NCBI GenBank assembly: GCA_036001465.1
Contig: DASYUH010000004.1
Coordinates: 26,001 to 90,000 of the forward strand
Length of the DNA stretch: 64,000 nucleotides
Source: Candidatus Polarisedimenticolia bacterium
GTDB taxonomy: Bacteria; Acidobacteriota; Polarisedimenticolia; Gp22-AA2
Reading direction: 5' to 3'
The notes below the pieces were generated by a model. That model searched no databases. It was given only the letters and a program-made list of their open reading frames with translations, and was not told the DNA's origin. A program made the translations under genes and the position numbers. Shown here in pieces: positions 63,971 to 64,000 of the stretch. Each line of letters opens with the position of its first letter. Within the stretch, counting starts at the first letter, position 1.

Positions 63971-64000
63971 GCGTGGCGTCCTCTTGTCATTCGCCCCTCG

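Overview
The window is about 64 kb of very GC-rich, densely packed bacterial chromosome. The organism is Gram-negative: there are lipid A genes (lpxC, lpxD, fabZ, lpxA), a BamA-Skp pair, a Lol-type ABC exporter and a TonB-like protein. An Acidobacteriota-like source is the best guess. The support is a VWFA-related protein of the type known mainly from Acidobacteria, a Tes/MJ0619-like radical SAM protein, high GC, frequent GTG/TTG starts and the overall gene mix. This is inference, and no 16S gene is present. I see no tRNA, rRNA, CRISPR array, transposase or phage gene.

Layout. 1-6.3 kb: lpxC behind a sigma54-like promoter, a 479-bp spacer holding two inverted copies of a palindromic repeat, then DUF4390, an NtrY-like kinase and an NtrX-like sigma54 activator. 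5.9-10.9 kb: an operon with a near-consensus sigma70 promoter encoding an Rrf2 regulator, a degenerate PHP protein, a Tes-like radical SAM enzyme and pyruvate kinase. 10.9-14.2 kb (minus): prephenate dehydratase, glutamate formimidoyltransferase-like protein and glutamate-cysteine ligase. 14.2-20.9 kb (minus): PrkA kinase, YeaH and SpoVR (the yeaG-yeaH-ycgB set), extended by an unusual MinD-J-RodZ fusion. Divergent from it, 21-24.6 kb: two tandem GGDEF/PilZ paralogues (one degenerate), tsaB and rimI. 24.6-28.2 kb: DUF465, psd, pssA, an Usg-like catalytically dead Asd homologue and a coiled-coil protein. 28.2-30.4 kb (minus): the VWFA protein. 30.4-44.5 kb: lolCD, clpC, bamA, skp, lpxD, fabZ, lpxA, an oxidoreductase, a serine hydrolase and a TonB-like protein. 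44.5-48.3 kb (minus): a 1,256-residue secreted FG-GAP/thrombospondin-3/dockerin-like protein. 48.4-53 kb: rsmD, a membrane-TPR protein and a LysM protein. 53-64 kb (minus): AMMECR1 protein, a MshEN-GAF protein, and the conserved pnp-rpsO-truB-rbfA-DUF503-infB-nusA block.

Themes. Many genes serve the envelope: lipid A, outer-membrane assembly, phospholipid head groups and possibly membrane-spanning lipids. A second theme is signalling by sigma54 (NtrYX and the lpxC promoter) and by c-di-GMP (the GGDEF/PilZ pair and a MshEN receptor). The least ordinary items are the Rrf2/PHP-like/Tes-like operon, the calcium-loop array inserted in the BamA barrel, the MinD-J-RodZ fusion in the PrkA operon, the sigma54-like lpxC promoter, and a 17-bp repeat whose TAG supplies the stop codon of several genes.
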